The notes beneath the pieces were generated by a model. That model made no database searches, had not been told where the DNA came from, and was given only the letters and a program-made list of their open reading frames with translations. Below, in pieces: positions 1-11,682 of a stretch of 64,000 nt of DNA. The DNA is from Salminus brasiliensis (lineage: Eukaryota; Chordata; Actinopteri; Characiformes; Bryconidae). Within the stretch, counting starts at the first letter, position 1. Each line of letters opens with the position of its first letter. The stretch lies in NCBI RefSeq assembly GCF_030463535.1, contig NC_132878.1:35652261-35716260 (forward strand), written 5' to 3'. Position numbers and translations under genes: made by a program.

Positions 1-219
1 ATAATGCAACCTCACATAGACTTGAATGCTGTGACATTTGAGGACTGAGAGCGTACACTTTACAATCTGAAAAGATGAATGGATCCTACAGTGCGGAATG
101 AACTTTCTCAGAGGGCTCAGATGAGCTTTGCAGAGGTCAATCTGGCGCTAAGACTTCAGTGTGTATGATATGATTGGAAACAGCCTGCTAATGTGTCTTT
201 GTCTCTGTTGCACATGTAG

Positions 220-1936
220 GTGACTCACCCAGGTCTGCTGAAGCTGAGTGGACTCAGAGAGGGCGTCTACACTTTCCAGATGACCGTCACTGACACAGTC
301 GGACAGAGGAGCTCGGACAATGTCTCAGTCACTGTGCTGGCGCCAGAACACCACGCGGAAGGTTAAGAGCCACCTCAACTTCCTTTCCTTCAGTCCTTCA
401 GCTCTCTCAGACTCTTTAGATGCCACTGCTATCAGAAACACTTACCTTATATGTGCACGTTTTAGGTTAACATTTGACTGCTGTATATTTTGGAGCAGCA
501 TTGCTGTGAGGATTTGGTTGCAATCAGCGACAAAAACTTTAGTGATGTTAGGAAGTTGGATGATTACCACCTCACCTCGTCCCCAACTCATCCCAAAAGT
601 CCTGGATGGCGCACCTTTATTTCAGAGAACACAGTTCCACTGCCCTACAATACCCCTCAATACCCCTCTAGCCCACTCCTGGCATTAGACATGGGACCAA
701 AAAGTTCATGTTTATCTGCTCCAGAAAGTCCTATTCTATTGGCAGTACTTTTATACAAGGACTAGGTAAGCTGTGTATGTGTACAGGTGCACATCTGTGT
801 CAGCGGACATATACTTTACTGGTCAGTGGGTCATTTTTCAGTACTACTTTAAAGGCTCCCATATAATGTAGTTAAGATATTATTCATATGGGACATGTAG
901 GGAAATCCTGTGTCAAATTCACCCTAATTTATTATAGGAATATGAACCTAGCATACATGAACATATTTACAGGCCTTCACACCTAACCACTTCTCCCACA
1001 TTCAACATGTGAAATAAGGAGAAATGACTATTGAGTTACTGATTGACATGCATGTCACACCATCATATGCGTCATTGTTAAAGGATAATCAATGTTATTG
1101 ACTTCATCTATTAGCGTTGATGCACCTAGAGCGCATATCCACCTATTCAGCTTACAGCAGTTTAGGCCACCCTTATGCTAAAGCTATAAGGTGGGATTCA
1201 GACTGCACTGACTTTTTAAACATAGGTCATTTAAATATATCTTAAACTTAAAGACACATAAACAAAAACGTCTGTTCATATGAATTACATAAAATTTAAA
1301 AACGGACACAAGCATAGTCTGAGTTAAAAGCATACTTCAAGATATATCTGTCGTCCTATGTACTGCCTATCTTGGCATATTGTTAGTCATATGTGTTTAT
1401 TCAAATCTCAAATGTGTTTTGTTCCAGTGTGTACTCGTCATTGCTCACGATATCAGTTCATGTGTGACGACGGTTGCTGCATCGACATCAGCTACGCGTG
1501 TGATGGCAAGCAGCAGTGCCCCGATCGCTCAGATGAAGACTTCTGCCGGAACTGTGAGTGAAGCAGAGTCGCTGACCGTGTTTCTGTCTTCCATTTAATA
1601 GCCACTTACTTTATATGTAGTGTACAGTAAATGTTTAAGACCTTAGTCTTAAAACTAAGCTCACTTTGTCTAAGTGCTGTCATTTGGAGCTTTGGCTAAG
1701 ACCTAATGTTTAGTGTTTAATTAAGATGGAATGATAAAGATTGAGAAGGTTTGAAAGTTTCCATGCTGAATATGGTCTTTGTTGTCTGTGGGTTTTTCCG
1801 CATGGAAGTCGATGGTGGACGCAAGGCTGTGACACACACGTCCAGCGCTCCCTCTCAGATCGGAGAAGCACGAGAATCAGAGGGCCGAGCTATGATTCCC
1901 TCAGAACCGCTCAATACGGAGGCCCCGGTCCAGGTC

Positions 1937-1969
<33 letters not shown>

Positions 1970-4900
1970 CCTTCAGCCAGTCAAGGTAACAACTCCAGCC
2001 TCCTTAGAGGCTCAGTAGCAACACTAAGCTTGTAGTAGATCTGTAACAAAGCTTTAAACAGGTCTGAAAGTTTAGTCTAAAAAATGAAAAGAATGATTAG
2101 ATTCTTCCTGATGATATATGGTATAGGTGGGAGGAACCTTTAAAAAAAAACGACATCTACTTTTGGGCTTCTTTAAAGCTTTAAAGCTTAAAGCTAGTTT
2201 AGCCTCAGGTGTACTAAATCCATGTTTTCATTCCAGTTAGGTTTATGTTCCTCTTGTGGCCACACAATATACATGTACAGAGTAAGCAGAGTATGTGGAT
2301 AGTTTACCAGTGACCAGAAAATGACCAATATAATTACACTGAATGTTTGCCCTTTCATTGTGACCTGGGAGGCCCTAATCTTGGGTAACGCTTGGGTGTA
2401 AGAGGGACCCTCACTAGCTTAGCTTAGTTAGTTAACCTCTTAAAACTCCAGCCCTTTTTTCCATTTTCCGCCTGAATTTACACACCCAAATCTTGAGGCT
2501 TTCTGCTCAAGCATTTTTTGCTTTTGAATCTCGTGTCATCATGGGTCTACTTTCACCAGGCACAATTTGGAGTTGATTCCTCTTACTGCTTTAAATTATT
2601 CTAGCCGGAGTAGACAGTGAAAAGACAGCTTCTCCAAGTGTCATTTTGGAGTTTCCAGAGTCCCCCAACCTCTCAAACAAAGAAATAGCTCATTGTACTG
2701 CAGAAAAGTGATTGTTTATTATCTGCACTTGATGGCAATATGTTGTACTGTATTTCTTTACCTTCTTTGACAAACTGATGTCATCCACCAGTTTTATTTT
2801 GATTTTATTTTTTTATTCTAGTGCCAAACCAAGAGCAATCACTAGTAAGTAAGAGCAAAGAGGCAGGAGGGTCTAGTTTCACCTTTGCTTGTTTTATTTA
2901 GTCAGGTTTTGTTATTCTAGCTTTTACAGCTCTCACTGCTGTCCCACTCCAGCAAAGCCTCAGTTTCACTTTCCTGTTCCAACTCTGCCAAAACCTCTTC
3001 AACCCCATAAAATGTTTTCTTCTTTGATTCTTTGAGTTTCCACAATCGCTGCAGCAGAATTTGTATTCCTGAGGAAAGCTTCCTGTTTATCTCCCGCCTA
3101 CTCGGTTGCACATCATCATAACTTGGCACCTGATTGGTCTACAGACTCGATTGGCATGTTGTTGGAAAGCTGAAAGTATAAGCTTTGCAGTGATGTTGAA
3201 GGCAGTGATCCAAGGGGGTCATATTTTTATTCTTTTTTAAATCCTTGGTACTTCGTTTTGAACTGTTGTTTTTTCCAAGCACTCTTTACACAACCATGAG
3301 GATTAATAGCGAAAGGATTGAAGGAAAGATACAAATTTGGTGTCGTTTTGAAGGGGACAGCCAAAGGTATGCAGCGGTATCAAGTGTTTGTGTGTGAGAA
3401 GGGTGTCTGTGAGTGGTAGCGGCCATTGCGCAGGAGTGATGGATTCTGCAAGGAAAATATCTCGCGTTTCTAAAACCTTTTTCTTTTGATTGTAATTCAG
3501 TAGCCGTACAATGGCTGACATGATCCTAATCCTGAGAGTCTGCCCGTTCGATCAGTATATAATTATAGGTATTACAGGTATTTTGTGACTGAAATATATA
3601 TATTGTGAAATAAACTAAAGATAAGGTTGCTTATATTGGACCTGTAATACAGCGTTTAATAAGTCACTCCAATAAGACTGGAGATTAAGTGCAGAGTGAG
3701 GATCTATTGATGCTCAGTGGACTTTTTCTTCCAGCTTATGTAAGCAAGCCTGAATCCTCCATGCGTGTATCACTTGTCCTACCACATAAATGAGCAATAT
3801 AACTACAGCTGTTAGAATTCTATATCAAATACACTTTCAGTGCAGCTCTGGCATGTCTACACCAAACTAAACGTGGTCAATCTATTAGCGCTTCTGTTCT
3901 GAATGTACATAATACCCTCCCAAACCATACCACCTCTAAAGTTGACTTTTTTATACTTTGTTTTTGGCTAGCCATATAATTAGGTAGGTAATTAGCCTTA
4001 ATCCCTTCAGTCCAAGGGACGTATTCCCTGGGACTTTATAGTAATAAAAGCACACAGGAAGAATAAAATAAGCTAAAAACCTGAATAACTGAGAACTGTC
4101 GGTTAAGGTCTAGCCTATGGTCAACCAAGGAAACAACACTAGCCTTAAAAGCATGCATGTGGTAACCTAAGATAACAATGCTAGCCCTATAGCAGGCATA
4201 CATTCAGCCAAGATAACAATGCTGCCCTTATAGACTAAGAGTCTACCAAGCTGACAGTTTACACCAATCCTGCAATCTAAAGAGCCTTGAAAGCCTGGGA
4301 ACACCTACTCAAACACATAAACCCGTACAATATGGCCAGGGCAGTATAACCCCAGAGACCCAAATGGTCTACAAATGCTTACTTAAAAGCAGTATCAACT
4401 TCTAGCAATGGGAGCAGACATCATATGGCCTTAAATATGAAGATCCTGCTGTTTCAGTTGCAACTACCATAACAGTCTTTAACAGTCGGCTTTGAAAAAG
4501 TAGCACAGTGACTACATAACGCACAGAGGACGCTGCGCAACGCTGCCAGCTAATACGTGGGATGGGAGAATTCTGTGGAGAGAGACAGAATGCTGTAATT
4601 AGATGGGGGTTTACCTCAGAGGAGAATTTCCTCCTCTCCTTCTCTTTCTCTCTGCGGAAAACAAAGCTCTTCTGTGTTCTGTTACCTGATCCTGCGCAGA
4701 GCTTAGAGACGCCACACATTAGAAAAGCATCTGGGCTCTTAGATTGATGTTTCTCTTTGTAACATATTTTTTAACGTATATTAAAAGTCAGTCCTACAGG
4801 GGACAGCAGATTAGCGTTGTTACGTGAAGATGCAGCAGATATGTATGTAATGTATAAGTCCTTCTTGGCCAGAGTCCATTTTCTGTCCCTGCTTAGGCTT

Positions 4901-7152
4901 TTAAAACAGAGACAAGCTAACTAATGTAAGTAAGACGTGCAGCAAACAGAGCCAAGACCCACTTTTTTAGCTCTCTAACATTCACACACTTTACCTTTTC
5001 ACCCTCTCTCTGTGCCCATTCTTCTTTCCACTAAGATCCCTGCACGGAGCCCCCAGTGGTTGGTCCATGTAGAGGCACTTTCCCACGCTGGTATTATGAC
5101 TCGGCAGCTGGAGAGTGCAAGCACTTCTTGTACGGGGGCTGCAAAGGGAACCGCAACAACTTCCTGCAACAGGCGGATTGCGTGAACAAGTGCATTCAGA
5201 AACCTGGTGAGGAACTGCATGGTGTTCATTACGTTGGTCAGACCTACCTGCCTTTTTTAAAACAGCAACAGATATGAAAAATATAACACTTAAAGTTAAG
5301 CTATATTATATTTAGAATTTTTTTTAACCGGCCCACAAAAAAGTGTTTTAGTGAGAGAGAAGGTGGGAAACACGTAGGTACATGTTGGCCAACGCTCATG
5401 GATATCTCAACTAGGGATGCAGCAATCCGGCTTTTTCAGTTCCAATTCTGATACAAATACATCTGACACAAACTTTGCATTTCGATCAATACCCAATACC
5501 GATCTGATACCATTGTTGAATTAATAAACCATATACCTCACCATGTGGGTGAGACTTAAGGCATCAGGATTTGACTTTCAATCTTAATAAATCTTATTTT
5601 TAAATATTTAGCGTAATTCAAAATAAAATCTAGAAGCTGAACCTGAGAATAAATAAGTAACTTGGTCAAACTTACATGCAGCAATCAAAAATTGCAAACA
5701 TATAAACATTTAGTGCAGTCTCACACCAACAAATGAAAGTGAAAGGATCGGTTCCATGCATTGGCCAAATTATCCAATACCCGATCCAGCTAATTTTGTT
5801 AATATCGGGACCGATATCCGATCCTAATATCGGATCGGTACATCTCTAATCTTAACAAAATCACGACAGTGGTGGCAGCTTAGCTTAGAAATCAGACACT
5901 CTGAGTGTAAGTGTGGGCATATGTATCTTATAATACTGGTTTTGGATGCAGTTTATATCTTCCTGACATATAGCTGCTCACTTAACTGTGAAAGTGATTC
6001 CCAGATTAACATATTTAGTGCGTAAATAATGCAGTAACTAGATCAAATTGTGAGAATTATTAAATACTGTGAATACCGAAATTAAGTGAATTATCAAAAT
6101 ATCCATTTTGCATGTTCCTAGAGTTAATAGTTGGTATTTATTGCTGTTTCTATGATAAAAACTTTAGCTCAAACTACAACATTTTCGCAGCAGAATACTT
6201 GAAAGTATGACAGTGTTTGCCAAAGAGGCGTAAGAGCCGAAAAACATGTGCATCCAGGTTGTGGAAGAGTGGCCTAAAATGCACAGACAATTGTATCCAA
6301 GGTTTATAAAAGTAATCATGCAGTTATATGGAAAAGGTTTTAATAAATAATTAAAAATTATAGCTGGTTCAATGCAAATTCATGCCAGGCAAGCACATTG
6401 CCTCACCTAAGGCCGCAACAAACCGCAGCTCACTAAGTTAATGGTTGGTATTTATTGCTGTTTCTAGGATAAACACTTTAACCCAAACTACAACATTTTC
6501 GTAGCAGAACACTTGAAAATATGACAGTTTTGTCAAAGTGGTGTAAAAGCCGAAAAACATGTGGAATACATGTGGCAGGTTGTGGCCTTAAATGAACAGA
6601 CAATTATATCCAAGACTTTCTTTAGTGAGCCACTGTAGCTCACTAAAGAAAAGATACATAAGAATCTGCTCGAAAGAAATGTTGCAGTGAGAGATTGGTA
6701 CAACAGGGAGGCACAACAAGTTTGCCGGATCTTAAATAAAGTTAAAGTTATCCTTATCCTTATCCTTATTCAAGAACTGCTGGGCTGGCTACATTCCATT
6801 TCAGTGCCGGAATACACTATTAATACAACTGCAGTACTGTTGTGCAGTAACCAACATAGTTCAAATCAAGGTTAAACAGATTTAATTGAAATGTCTTACA
6901 GCTCCAGTGGATCAGCAAGCCACGGCAGCGCCCCCACCCACCACACAGGCAAACACAGGTACTACACTTCTGTTACGGTCATTTCCATTTTACAAGCACT
7001 GTATATGTTCATAGGGGTGTATTGATTCACAAAATTAATGTTTCAGTACTCGGTTTGGTAAAAAAATGAGTACCTACAAAATATTCCATATGTTAATATG
7101 CACTTTTTATGTGCAATATAAACATTATGAATCTAAAAATGTATGTGTGTAT

Positions 7153-7209
<57 letters not shown>

Positions 7210-10200
7210 TATAAACTGTCATATGAGAAACGTTTTAGCAGCATGTCAACTACACTGTTAAATGTGTATGATTCTTGAGGAACTTTTAGAGGTTTGAAAT
7301 TTTGGAGGAACCGCTTAAGATGCTTAGAGGAAACTTCAAGAAAATAAATAAAGTTCCTTGAAAGGTCCTCAAAGCACCTTAAGAGGTTCCTCCAGAATTT
7401 CAGAACCTCCAAAAAGGATTGTACATTTTAACAGTGTATAGACCAAAGGTGTGTGTGTGTAAACATATTAGAACATAGCTTGTGTACATTAGTGTATTTT
7501 TTTTTCATGCTTTTAGTGACATGGCCAAAAACATGCCCTTGTCTGGAGGCTTCCTTAAATGCAGTCAGAGCATTAGAACTACTAATATTACTGTAAATGT
7601 CCTGTTCCACTGTGAAGTACAGCAGACCCGAATCTGCTCTTTTACCTTCTGAGAATGCTCCTTACTTATGTGGGATGTAAATAATGTGCTTCTATGGGGC
7701 TTAGAAGACACCAGAGTATGCCGTCCTGGTACAGTAACAAAAAGGACTAAAAGGACTGTCACTGGGTAGAGCTTAAAATAGCTGATCGAATGTCGATAAA
7801 TTAGATTAGGATGTGAGAGGCATGACGGGGCTAAGTGTAAATAGGCTCAACTAGAATTTCTTCTGTCGTTTCTGACATGAATGATGCAGTGTTATCTATT
7901 CAAACAGACAAATGATCCATCATGTAGCTAAAACCAGTGGTAGCACCTATTTTAGAAACTATGTCTGTGTCTTGTTTGCTTGTGCTGTGTAATTCTGTAA
8001 CACTGGCCATGTCTTGCTGCACTGAGGCCCTGGAGGAACATTGTTCTGCTGTATTCCATATGATTAGGACTTGAGCTTGAATTTTGTCCATTCTTCTGCT
8101 GAACTTTCGCATCAAATGTAACATTCGACCTAATCTGACCTGCTGTTAGGATTTGCATGACCCTGACCATGTGTTAAGTAATTAATGAAGTGGGAAGTAG
8201 CTACCAGTGAACATAAGCCTGGATGTTTGTGTGTCTGTAGCTACCAGGTCTCCCAGCTCGGAAGCCAAACCCCAGAATTCTGCATCAGCAGCCCAGGACG
8301 CTCAACCAGTAGCTAAAGCCCACACGGTGCTGGGGGGACAGCCGCCCCCCGAGTCAGGTTTGTGCAATTATGACATTTGTAACGGCCAAGGATATACATT
8401 ACAACATTAATTAAAAGTCAAGAAAATGGTTTAAAAAGACCTGTGTGTTTTTGGTCAGTACTAGTGTTGTAGTAGAGGTTTTTGCTCTCGTCTCAGTCTC
8501 GACCTCATTTGGAATTGGCCTTGTCTTGGCCTCAGGGTGAGGTAGACCAGCCAAGTTAAAATGCGTTTGTCTGAGATAACGGTACTGAATAATAGTAACA
8601 TTTAAGAGTGTAGAAATCAACATGCCAAGCAGCTTAACTCTCTTCTGTCTCCATTAAAGCCACTGTACATCATACGGGTACATGCACTATATCGTATGGA
8701 CTGAACTATATTGTTTAGCATCACATAGCTTAACATAGCCGATATAGAACAAAGCGCTCCTGTACTACATAGGATACGTTGCCATAAGAGTGTCGATAAG
8801 CGCCAGGTTCAAGCTGACTTGCACCAGATCAACTCCAACCATATCTGCCTTCCAAAGAAAGAGGGTACAGGTATATGGTTGAAGTTACTAAATTTAAAAA
8901 ACATAGACCCAAACATTGCAGTGTCTACTTTTACCATTTTAAAGAGGGGACACCGACACCAGAACATGCTTACCAAGAAAAATGGCTCACAAGCACCCGA
9001 CGCATCTGCTTTACTGAAGCTCAATAAGGTTTTGCCTCCGCAAAATGGTAAGAGCAGACGTGCGGACCTTCACCTATAAGCTTTTATAGGTGAAGGTCCG
9101 CACGTCTGCTCTTACCATTAGGTCCTCTATTTTGGAAGGTACACCATCAGACTGATCTTTTTGTGTTGTGTTGAAAAGCTAGTATGCTCTGCTCCAGAAC
9201 AGAATAGAATAGAATTTTTGTTGGAATGTTGAGCTAGCATTGGTAGCTGCTTTATGATCAGTGCTCACAACAGTAGTCAGTAATGCCTTACATGTGTCCC
9301 GGTTGGCTTGGAGGCGGATGCGGACATATGTGCAGGTAATTTTAATGATTAACACATGAAACAAGGTACGACAGGATACAAAATGGAAACATGAAGTAGA
9401 GAGTAACCGAAGCACTCAAAGGCTTAACTTAAGACTCTGGACAGCACAGGCAAGAACTGGACAAACTATCCAACCGCAAACCGCCATGAACACGTACAAC
9501 CAAGGACATGTATACGAGCATGATATGCAAGACCAGCCAACAGCAGACTGAGACAAAAGGATCTCAATACACTGAAAGACAAGGAACACCTGGAGTTAAC
9601 AAGGGGGCGTGACATGAAAGGACTTTGAGGGCTTGACAGAATCAAAGACAGGCACAAAGGCAGAAGAAACAAACTCTGGAAAGTGGGTGTGGCAAAATAA
9701 GGTGGATAGATATATTTTATGTGTAAATAAGCAACTGTTTTGATCACAGTGAGTATGTATTTATTCTTTATTAATGGAATCACACAATTCAACATGTAAT
9801 AGTACTGCTATTAATAATAATGATAATCATAATAACAATAATAATATGAGTCATAACTGAGTAACACGACTACTCAGTGATTAATAATAGTAATAAGTAG
9901 AGCCATTTGTTTACATGCATTCATAACTACAGTTAGGGGAGCACCTTAAAAATGTATTCCTGTACAGATACAGGCTACCTGTTGAAAATGATAATTTGGC
10001 TGTTCTTAAACGCTGAGGAAAAAATGAATAATAGAAGAATGTCTTGAAGTCCCAAAATAAATGCAAAGCCCCTTATCAGGCAGGCAAGCAGCATGGGAAC
10101 CTTTAGTCTCTCTATCTCGTGCTTTTTCAACTTGGATGTCCGTAGCCCAATGTGAGCTGCTTTTGCTAGCTGGGACCTGACCAACATTCTGGTCAGCCAG

Positions 10201-10493
10201 GCTCAACAGGGCTCAAAAACTCAACAGTGGATGTAATCCACTGAGCGTAAAGGTGGAATTAAATGGGTTATCTTGCTCCTAGCATTGATGGTAGTTGCTT
10301 AGTAACCGTGTATCTATATTTACTGTGTTTGTGATTAGGTGCCATCCTACCCCTGGTTCTGGGGGTGATAATCAGTGCTCTGCTGTTGCTGATGGTGGCC
10401 TGCAGACTGCGCCTGGTGCGCCATAGGATGAAGAAAGCTCGGCCACTCACCACAGAGGAGTCCGATTACCTCATAAACGGCATGTACTTGTAG
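220..10493 (+). CDS. lrp11: LRP11-like type I membrane protein, 3' part of gene (7 coding exons, 5' end outside window)
   Basis: Coding exons are 220-361, 1428-1553, 1809-1985, 5036-5206, 6902-6958, 8241-8357 and 10339-10493 (stop TAG at 10491). Every junction is AG/GT and in phase 1, so the modules are symmetrical and shuffle-friendly. In order they encode the end of a PKD-type beta-sandwich (VYTFQMTVTDTVGQ), one LDL-receptor class A module (six Cys, CDGKQQCPDRSDEDFC), a linker with ten Gln, a Kunitz module, two Ser/Pro/Ala-rich linkers, and a last exon with a hydrophobic membrane span followed by RLRLVRHRMKKA and the tail EESDYLINGMYL. The membrane span and tail agree closely with what I know of mammalian LRP11. 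The expected MANSC domain and signal peptide should lie upstream of the window. LRP11 is a poorly understood single-pass surface protein. Its neighbour pcmt1 is convergent, as in human 6q25.1. Identity is firm; binding partners are unknown. Confidence 0.93.
362..1427. mobile_element. lrp11 intron holding a degraded non-autonomous DNA transposon copy (about 483-800)
   Basis: From about 483 to 800 the intron matches other copies in this window at 21140-21512 and 34712-35090. Shared words include TGCTGTGAGGAT, CCTATTCTATTGG and CAGTACTT. It is a decayed member of a Tc1-type MITE family. The ORFs within it are not genes. The rest of the intron shows nothing recognisable. Confidence 0.6.
1428..1553 (+). 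CDS. lrp11: lrp11 exon: LDL-receptor class A module
   Basis: A phase 1-1 exon of 126 bp that encodes one complete LDLa repeat. Six cysteines and the acidic calcium-binding tail (CPDRSDEDFC) are visible. LDLa modules fold around one calcium ion and often bind ligands. The acceptor is TTCCAG and the donor is GTGAGT. Confidence 0.93.
1809..1985 (+). CDS. lrp11: lrp11 exon: disordered linker with polyglutamine tract
   Basis: This 177-bp phase 1-1 exon links the LDLa and Kunitz modules. It is rich in Ser, Glu, Pro and Gln and ends with ten consecutive CAA codons (about 1940-1969). The pure CAA run behaves like a microsatellite and is likely to vary in length between individuals. The acceptor (GGAAG) is weaker than its neighbours, but reading frame and phase fit and DGGRKAVTHT agrees with the start of the equivalent mammalian linker. 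Confidence 0.85.
1986..5035. other. lrp11 intron of 3 kb
   Basis: No gene supported. It is AT-rich, with short antisense open frames lacking domains. Frequent short A/T runs but no clear repeat family were recognised by eye. Confidence 0.6.
5036..5206 (+). CDS. lrp11: lrp11 exon: Kunitz/BPTI serine-protease inhibitor module
   Basis: A phase 1-1 exon of 171 bp that encodes 57 residues with six cysteines in Kunitz spacing. Diagnostic blocks are GPCRGTFPRWYYD, FLYGGCKGNRNNF and CVNKC. The reactive-site P1 residue after the second Cys is Arg, which predicts inhibition of trypsin-like proteases. The block is strikingly like the first Kunitz domain of HAI-1/SPINT1. As I recall, mammalian LRP11 is annotated with MANSC, PKD and LDLa domains but no Kunitz domain, so this exon is either lost in mammals or fish-specific. 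Confidence 0.92.
5412..5848. mobile_element. hAT-like MITE in lrp11 intron
   Basis: The left end reads TAGGGATGCAGCAATCC. The right end, in reverse complement, reads TAGAGATGTACCGATCC. These match the TAGRGATGCACCGATCC ends typical of fish hAT-type MITEs. Internal pieces (ACCGATATCCGATCC, ATCGGTTCC) repeat the same sub-motif. No transposase is encoded. A clean target-site duplication is not obvious. Confidence 0.6.
6121..6619. repeat. Direct duplication of a segment of about 185 bp (6121-6305 and 6437-6619)
   Basis: Both copies carry TTGGTATTTATTGCTGTTTC, CAAACTACAACATTTTCG and AGCCGAAAAACATGTG in the same order and orientation, with scattered mismatches and indels. They are separated by about 130 bp. 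This is a local tandem-type duplication inside an lrp11 intron. Confidence 0.8.
7153..7203. repeat. (CT)n(TA)n microsatellite
   Basis: A compound simple repeat in an lrp11 intron: a run of CT units followed directly by a run of TA units. Confidence 0.95.
7251..7438. mobile_element. Fold-back MITE (188 bp, nearly palindromic)
   Basis: The ends are TACACTGTTAAATGTG and, in reverse complement, TACACTGTTAAAATG. Further inside, GGAGGAACCGCTTAAG on the left pairs with GGAGGAACCTCTTAAG of the reversed right arm. The arms span most of the element, so the RNA or single strand would fold into one long imperfect hairpin. It has no coding capacity. Confidence 0.75.
9044..9119. repeat. Perfect 76-bp palindrome (36-bp arms, 4-bp loop)
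   Basis: The left arm 9044-9079 starts AATGGTAAGAGCAGACGTGC. The right arm 9084-9119 is its exact reverse complement, with GCTT between. Complementarity stops sharply at both outer ends. It lies in an lrp11 intron. Confidence 0.95.
10339..10493 (+). CDS. lrp11: lrp11 last coding exon: transmembrane segment and cytoplasmic tail
   Basis: The exon opens with a hydrophobic stretch of about 22 residues (ILPLVLGVIISALLLLMVAC). A basic stop-transfer sequence (RLRLVRHRMKKAR) and a short tail ending DYLINGMYL follow. Topology is therefore type I, with the modules outside the cell. The acidic-Tyr tail could be a sorting signal; that is inference. Confidence 0.92.
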
Positions 10494-11676
10494 CAGAACA
10501 CACACCTGTCTGTTAAGACACACACAAACACACCCTCACACTGTGAGGACCATCGAACAGTTGTATTTGAAAACATAATATACCATTCATGCCCAAATCT
10601 TACATCTTACATTTTGAGAATCATAAGCTTGCACTTCATACAGAAGGCAAAAATCGCAAAGAAAAAAAAAATGTCTTTTTCATGCCTGTGTTGTTGTTTT
10701 TTGTTTGTTTGTTTGTTTTGATTTCACCTTCTACAAATTGCCATTAATTAAAATGTGTTTAGTTCAATAGCACATAAGCCACCCACATCAGTTACATTCT
10801 GGAAGACTCTATAAATCTTCAGGCAGATGATATTTTTGATGATTAGTTGTATATGCGGAGGTGGGGGATGTAATTATTACCAGTAATCATTTTTCTCAGT
10901 GATTTTAGTCCAGTCTGAATGTGCCATGTCAGTCAATTTTTCAGACTGCGGGATCCTGCAAAATGAAAGTCTGTAAAAATGTATAGAGGTGCCTATGGAG
11001 GTCTGTAGCAAATCCTGAAGGTGAGCCTCAGAGGAATGCCCTTTCCATGTAGCGTAGCCTGTAGGCTATATAAGGCTATATTACGTACATGTAGCTGCTC
11101 ATTTTCAAACGAACATTTCATTATTACTATAATGGGGTAATCGGATTATGAGGTTATCATTTTCTAATACTTGGTGGTCATAGGAAGCTTTTTGGAGGTG
11201 GTGGCAGTGCGTAAATCGAGTAGCCACTCCAACCTCAGTCATTTATGCCGAGATTTCTCCAGTGTGAATCGGTCAGACGTTTTACAGGCATAGTAAAATT
11301 CCATTACTCCACCTCCCCATGTAAGACTAATCCCGTCCGAATAGGGCTAAAGACATATTTCCGTTTCTCACATATTTGGGAAACAGTAGATAAGAGGTGT
11401 ATGTTTGAAAAGTTGCCCTAAACAGTGACTTACAGGGTGGTGGATTCAAAAACTGAGCTGCAGACAGCGTCATTCTGAGTGATTGGATGTGAAATGCTCC
11501 ATTCTAAAGAAACTTGCAGAGTCAGAATTGTCCACGGCGCTGGTGAATGGAATCAGACATCTGAAAAGTGTTGGACAGCAAAGTAGATTGTTTTTTATTA
11601 GCACTTTTTACCATCATCAACATTACATCTTAAGCTCAGGAGGCGTGTGTTGGTTCACTGGTGGTTTTGAATAGTT

Positions 11677-11682
11677 AATAAA
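11677..11682 (+). promoter_or_regulatory. Candidate lrp11 poly(A) signal
   Basis: AATAAA about 1.2 kb after the lrp11 stop. Another AATAAA lies near 12953. No transcript evidence is available, so which one is used is unknown. Confidence 0.3.

Noticed and set aside
7125-7412. 95-aa antisense frame
   Set aside because: It is made of TA/CT microsatellite and fold-back MITE sequence.
8819-9079. 86-aa open frame in lrp11 intron
   Set aside because: No domain, no splice signals linking it to lrp11 in the right phase, and its end is made by the palindrome. It could be a transposon remnant.
10856-11322. Possible MITE with GGAGGTGG ends
   Set aside because: The inverted ends agree only loosely (about 17 of 24 bases) and no second copy was seen. 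Not enough to call.
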